A stretch of 16,377 nt of DNA from Methylococcales bacterium (GTDB lineage: Bacteria; Pseudomonadota; Gammaproteobacteria; Methylococcales; Methylomonadaceae): positions 1 to 16,377 of the forward strand of contig JAGLUC010000201.1 of the NCBI GenBank assembly GCA_023134955.1. Reading direction: 5' to 3'. The notes below the pieces were generated by a model. It ran no database searches, was not told the DNA's origin, and saw only the letters and a program-made list of their open reading frames with translations. Position numbers and translations under genes: made by a program. Shown here piece after piece: positions 14,040 to 16,377 of the stretch (position 1 is its first letter; the number at the start of each line of letters is the position of its first letter).

Positions 14040-14501
14040 ATGAATAAATTGATTAAAGGTTTTTTAATGGCTTGCTTAGTATTTTTCAGCATGGTGGCTG
14101 GTGCGCAATCAGTGGAAGAAATTAAACAATTAGCAAAACAAGGTAATGCCTTGGGTCAGGCAAAATTTGCCTCATTACATATTCTTGGCAGAAATGGTGT
14201 AGAAGTTGATAATCAAGTCGCTATGGAATGGATGAAAAAAGCAGCTAATCAACAACTGGTTGAAGCGCAAGTTGTGGTTGCTGCTATGTATGATCGTGGT
14301 ATGGGAGTGAAAGCTGACAAGAAGCAAGCAACTCAATGGTATGAAAAAGCTGCAAAACAAGGACATGGTACTTCACTCGCTATTCTAGGAAGAAACCCCA
14401 CGGCTAAAGGGAGTATTAAATTTGGCTATCAAGGTATGCGATTAAATGCAGCAAGGGCAATTCCCAAAGAGTACGCAAAAAGATTTTTAATGCAAAAATA
14501 A
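14040..14501 (+). CDS. Secreted Sel1-repeat protein
   Basis: 153 residues from an ATG preceded by GGAGG at 5 nt; an in-frame TTG 21 nt earlier would put that site inside the gene and is rejected. The N-terminus MNKLIKGFLMACLVFFSMVAGAQS (given here as positions 1-24) is a clear signal peptide, cleaved probably after AGA or AQS. Two Sel1-like repeats follow: about 39-75 (LGQAKFASLHILGRNGVEVD with AMEWMKKAA) and 76-111 (AQVVVAAMYDRGMGVKADKK with ATQWYEKAA). Sel1 repeats are TPR-like helical pairs that mediate protein contacts. The C-terminal 40 residues are basic and have no recognised motif. It lies 13 nt after serS and may be cotranscribed. Partner and pathway are unknown. Confidence 0.85.
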   Translation: MNKLIKGFLMACLVFFSMVAGAQSVEEIKQLAKQGNALGQAKFASLHILGRNGVEVDNQVAMEWMKKAANQQLVEAQVVVAAMYDRGMGVKADKKQATQWYEKAAKQGHGTSLAILGRNPTAKGSIKFGYQGMRLNAARAIPKEYAKRFLMQK

Positions 14502-14580
14502 AGTAACTACTCAGCATAAAATAAATATCGCTAATCTTCAGATATAGCGGAGTTAAGTCCACTACATCTGTGTCACACTC

Positions 14581-14748
14581 TAAGGACTGAGGATTTAATA
14601 AGTTACTGGAGTTTGGCGTAGGATTTTGGCTTCACAGGAGTGCCAATAAAACAGGCGCATAGCAAGAGCTACGCAACTGTTTTATTGGTGCTTCTGTGGA
14701 GGCAAAAGACAAGTCAAAACCTGGAAGTTATTAAATCTTCAGTCCTAA
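14581..14748. mobile_element. MITE-like inverted-repeat element before gltX
   Basis: A 162-bp imperfect palindrome (14584-14745) flanked on both sides by TAA, a possible 3-bp target duplication. The ends GGACTGAGGATTTAATAA and the reverse complement of TTATTAAATCTTCAGTCC differ at one base. Pairing continues inward with mismatches (CTGG with CCTGG-type blocks, CAATAAAACAG with CTGTTTTATTG) to a small AGC-AAGA-GCT central hairpin. There is no coding capacity, so it would depend on a transposase elsewhere. It ends about 31 bp before the gltX start and fills most of the 278-bp gap after the Sel1 gene. Confidence 0.65.
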
Positions 14749-14779
14749 TCACAATTAGAAAAATACTTTAAACTTATAA

Positions 14780-16177
14780 ATGACAATAAAAACACGCTTT
14801 GCCCCCAGTCCAACGGGCTATTTACATGTAGGTGGTGCCAGAACTGCTTTGTTTTCCTGGTTGTATGCCCGTAAACATGGTGGAAAATTCATTCTAAGAA
14901 TTGAAGATACCGATTTAGAACGCTCAACTCAAGCCTCTGTTGATGCTATCTTTGACGGCATGAACTGGTTAGGCCTTAGTCATGATGAAGGACCTTTTTA
15001 CCAAACCCAACGCTTTGATCGCTATAAAGAAATTATTCAGCAATTGATAGATCAGAATGATGCTTATTATTGTACCTGTACACGTGAAGAATTAGACCAA
15101 TTAAGAGAGCAACAAAAAGCCAATAAAGAAAAACCTCGTTACAACGGTAAATGCCGAGGTAAAAAACATACTGACGGGGTTATCCGCTTTAAAAATCCAA
15201 CGGATGGCAAAGTCGTTATTAAAGACCTGATTAAAGGCGATATTGTTGTTGCCAATAAAGAACTGGATGATTTAATTATTGCTCGCTCAGATGGCACGCC
15301 GACCTATAATTTAACAGTTGTTGTAGATGATCTGGACATGGAGGTTAGTCATGTCATTAGAGGGGATGATCATATTAATAATACCCCCAGACAAATCAAT
15401 ATTCTTAAGGCTTTAGATGCAGAATTACCTTTATATGCTCACGTACCGATGATTTTAGGTTCTGATGGCGCAAGATTGTCTAAAAGACATGGTGCTGTGA
15501 GTGTGATGCAATATCGAGATGATGGTTATTTACCTGATGCATTATTAAATTATTTAGTGCGTTTGGGCTGGTCACATGGTGATCAAGAAATTTTCTCCGT
15601 TGCTGAAATGATTGAATTGTTTGACCTAAAAGACTGTAATGTTTCAGCCTCTACCTTTAACACAGAAAAACTATTGTGGCTGAATCATCAATATATTATG
15701 AATAGTGAGCCGGAACATGTTGCCAAATATTTAGCATGGCATATGCAACATCAAGGTTTAGATATTGCCAATGGCCCAGATTTGGTTGAAATGGTTAAAG
15801 CGCAAAGAGAGCGAAGCAAAACATTGGTAGAAATGGCTGCATCCAGTCATTATTTTTATCAAGAATTTGACAGTTATGATGAAAAGGCCGCTAAAAAGAA
15901 CTTTAAACAAGGCTCTGATCAAGTGCTACAACAATTAATGGATCAATTTAGTCAACTACCAGAATGGGATGGTGAAAAATTACATCAAATAGTTCTTGAT
16001 ACCGCAGAGTCAATGGAACTTAAATTAGGAAAGGTGGCTCAACCACTACGAGTAGCTATTTCTGGTGCAGGTGTTTCTCCAGCAATAGACATTACCTTAT
16101 CATTACTAGGCAGAGATAAAACCTTGGCTAGAATGGCAAGAGCAATTAAATACATAAAAGAAAACAATAAAAACTAG
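14780..16177 (+). CDS. gltX: Glutamyl-tRNA synthetase
   Basis: A 465-residue class I synthetase very similar throughout to E. coli GluRS (471 aa). The HIGH-type motif is GYLHVGG (13-19) and the KMSKS-type motif is RLSKR (232-236). LRIEDTDLERS (39-49) and VIRGDDHINNTPRQINILKAL (192-212 region) are typical. The zinc-binding insertion keeps C98, C100 and C125, but the fourth E. coli ligand (H127) is Gly; H130 nearby may substitute. The C-terminal anticodon-binding half includes PLRVAISGAGVSPA. No Shine-Dalgarno is seen before the ATG, and the upstream MITE-like element leaves only about 31 bp for a promoter. Its cognate tRNA-Glu is encoded just downstream. Confidence 0.98.
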   Translation: MTIKTRFAPSPTGYLHVGGARTALFSWLYARKHGGKFILRIEDTDLERSTQASVDAIFDGMNWLGLSHDEGPFYQTQRFDRYKEIIQQLIDQNDAYYCTCTREELDQLREQQKANKEKPRYNGKCRGKKHTDGVIRFKNPTDGKVVIKDLIKGDIVVANKELDDLIIARSDGTPTYNLTVVVDDLDMEVSHVIRGDDHINNTPRQINILKALDAELPLYAHVPMILGSDGARLSKRHGAVSVMQYRDDGYLPDALLNYLVRLGWSHGDQEIFSVAEMIELFDLKDCNVSASTFNTEKLLWLNHQYIMNSEPEHVAKYLAWHMQHQGLDIANGPDLVEMVKAQRERSKTLVEMAASSHYFYQEFDSYDEKAAKKNFKQGSDQVLQQLMDQFSQLPEWDGEKLHQIVLDTAESMELKLGKVAQPLRVAISGAGVSPAIDITLSLLGRDKTLARMARAIKYIKENNKN

Positions 16178-16202
16178 ACAATAAAAGTTATAACTGTATA
16201 AT
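16175..16202 (+). promoter_or_regulatory. Promoter for the tRNA-Ala/tRNA-Glu cluster
   Basis: TAGACA (16175-16180, 5 of 6 matches to the -35 consensus) and a perfect TATAAT (16197-16202) are separated by 16 bp. Initiation would be near 16209, ten bases before mature tRNA-Ala. The -35 begins with the gltX stop codon itself. This is the best promoter match in the window. Confidence 0.6.
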
Positions 16203-16218
16203 CATCGAACTCAACTAA

Positions 16219-16294
16219 GGGGCCATAGCTCAATTGGGAGAGCGCAACACTGGCAGTGTTGAGGTCGGCGGTTCGATCCCGCCTGGCTCCACCA
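16219..16294 (+). tRNA. tRNA-Ala (anticodon GGC)
   Basis: A complete 76-nt cloverleaf with encoded CCA. The acceptor stem GGGGCCA pairs with TGGCTCC (one G-T). The D-arm is AGCTC...GAGC. The anticodon stem CAACA/TGTTG encloses loop CTGGCAG with anticodon GGC at 16252-16254. The T-arm is GGCGG-TTCGATC-CCGCC. It reads GCC and GCU alanine codons. tRNA-Ala(GGC) genes near gltX also occur in E. coli. Confidence 0.97.
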
Positions 16295-16329
16295 ATTTTG
16301 ATTTTCAGCTTATTAGTTAAAAAGTCTTA

Positions 16330-16377
16330 GTCCCCATCGTCTAGAGGCCTAGGACACCGCCCTTTCACGGCGGTAAC
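16330..16377 (+). tRNA. tRNA-Glu (anticodon UUC), 3' end beyond the window
   Basis: The first 48 nt of a tRNA: acceptor 5' strand GTCCCCA, D-arm with CTAGAGGCCTAGG, and anticodon stem CCGCC/GGCGG around loop CTTTCAC, giving anticodon TTC at 16364-16366. The variable region, T-arm and acceptor 3' strand are cut off. It is 35 bp after tRNA-Ala and probably cotranscribed. It is the substrate of the GluRS encoded immediately upstream. Confidence 0.93.

Noticed and set aside
14521..14580. Small hairpin-like segment (CGCTAATCTTCAGATATAGCG) after the Sel1 gene as a terminator
   Set aside because: The pairing is interrupted, the loop is too small and there is no U-tract after it.

Overview
This window looks like ordinary chromosome from an AT-rich gammaproteobacterium. 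SerRS, GluRS, Orn, YchF, RsgA, YgfZ and the SdhE/YgfX pair are all of gammaproteobacterial type, and the sdhE-ygfX and orn/rsgA neighbourhoods recall those of enterobacteria. The succinate dehydrogenase subunits are of the alphaproteobacterial/mitochondrial type, and the repeat family near position 1200 resembles one I associate with methanotrophic and sulfur-oxidising gammaproteobacteria. Methylococcales or Thiotrichales is therefore my guess, but it is not proven.

Layout: 59-1150 (minus) is ychF. 1151-1429 is a gene-free stretch with two different palindromic repeats and a candidate ychF promoter. 1430-5433 (minus) is one operon, sdhC-sdhD-sdhA-sdhB-sdhE-ygfX, with gaps of 13 nt or less or overlaps, encoding complex II, its flavinylation factor and an inner-membrane partner protein. 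A divergent region (5434-5591) separates it from a plus-strand cluster: ygfZ (Fe-S enzyme maintenance), an HDOD-domain protein and a heme A synthase (5592-8428). rsgA and a Ste24-like M48 metalloprotease (8464-10596, minus) converge on that cluster and diverge from orn.

10689-12646 (plus) is orn, a double-length CrcB fluoride channel protein and an unrecognised membrane protein. 12755-14501 is serS and a secreted Sel1-repeat protein. 14502-14779 is a gene-free stretch with a 162-bp MITE-like inverted repeat. 14780-16177 is gltX, followed by tRNA-Ala(GGC) and a tRNA-Glu(UUC) cut by the window edge.

The respiratory theme is coherent: complex II with its Fe-S clusters and covalent FAD (SdhE, YgfZ), and heme A for a cytochrome oxidase. 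The rest is translation and RNA turnover (SerRS, GluRS and its cognate tRNA, RsgA, Orn, YchF). I see no defence system, CRISPR array, prophage or transposase. The most unusual item is the CrcB protein: two Fluc units share one chain, and the second appears to lack its own first helix, which would invert its topology relative to the first. Other leads are a possible Ser-containing leader peptide overlapping the serS start, the MITE-like element before gltX, a heme A synthase with Asn in place of the first conserved His, and an NxxD instead of NxxE motif in YchF.
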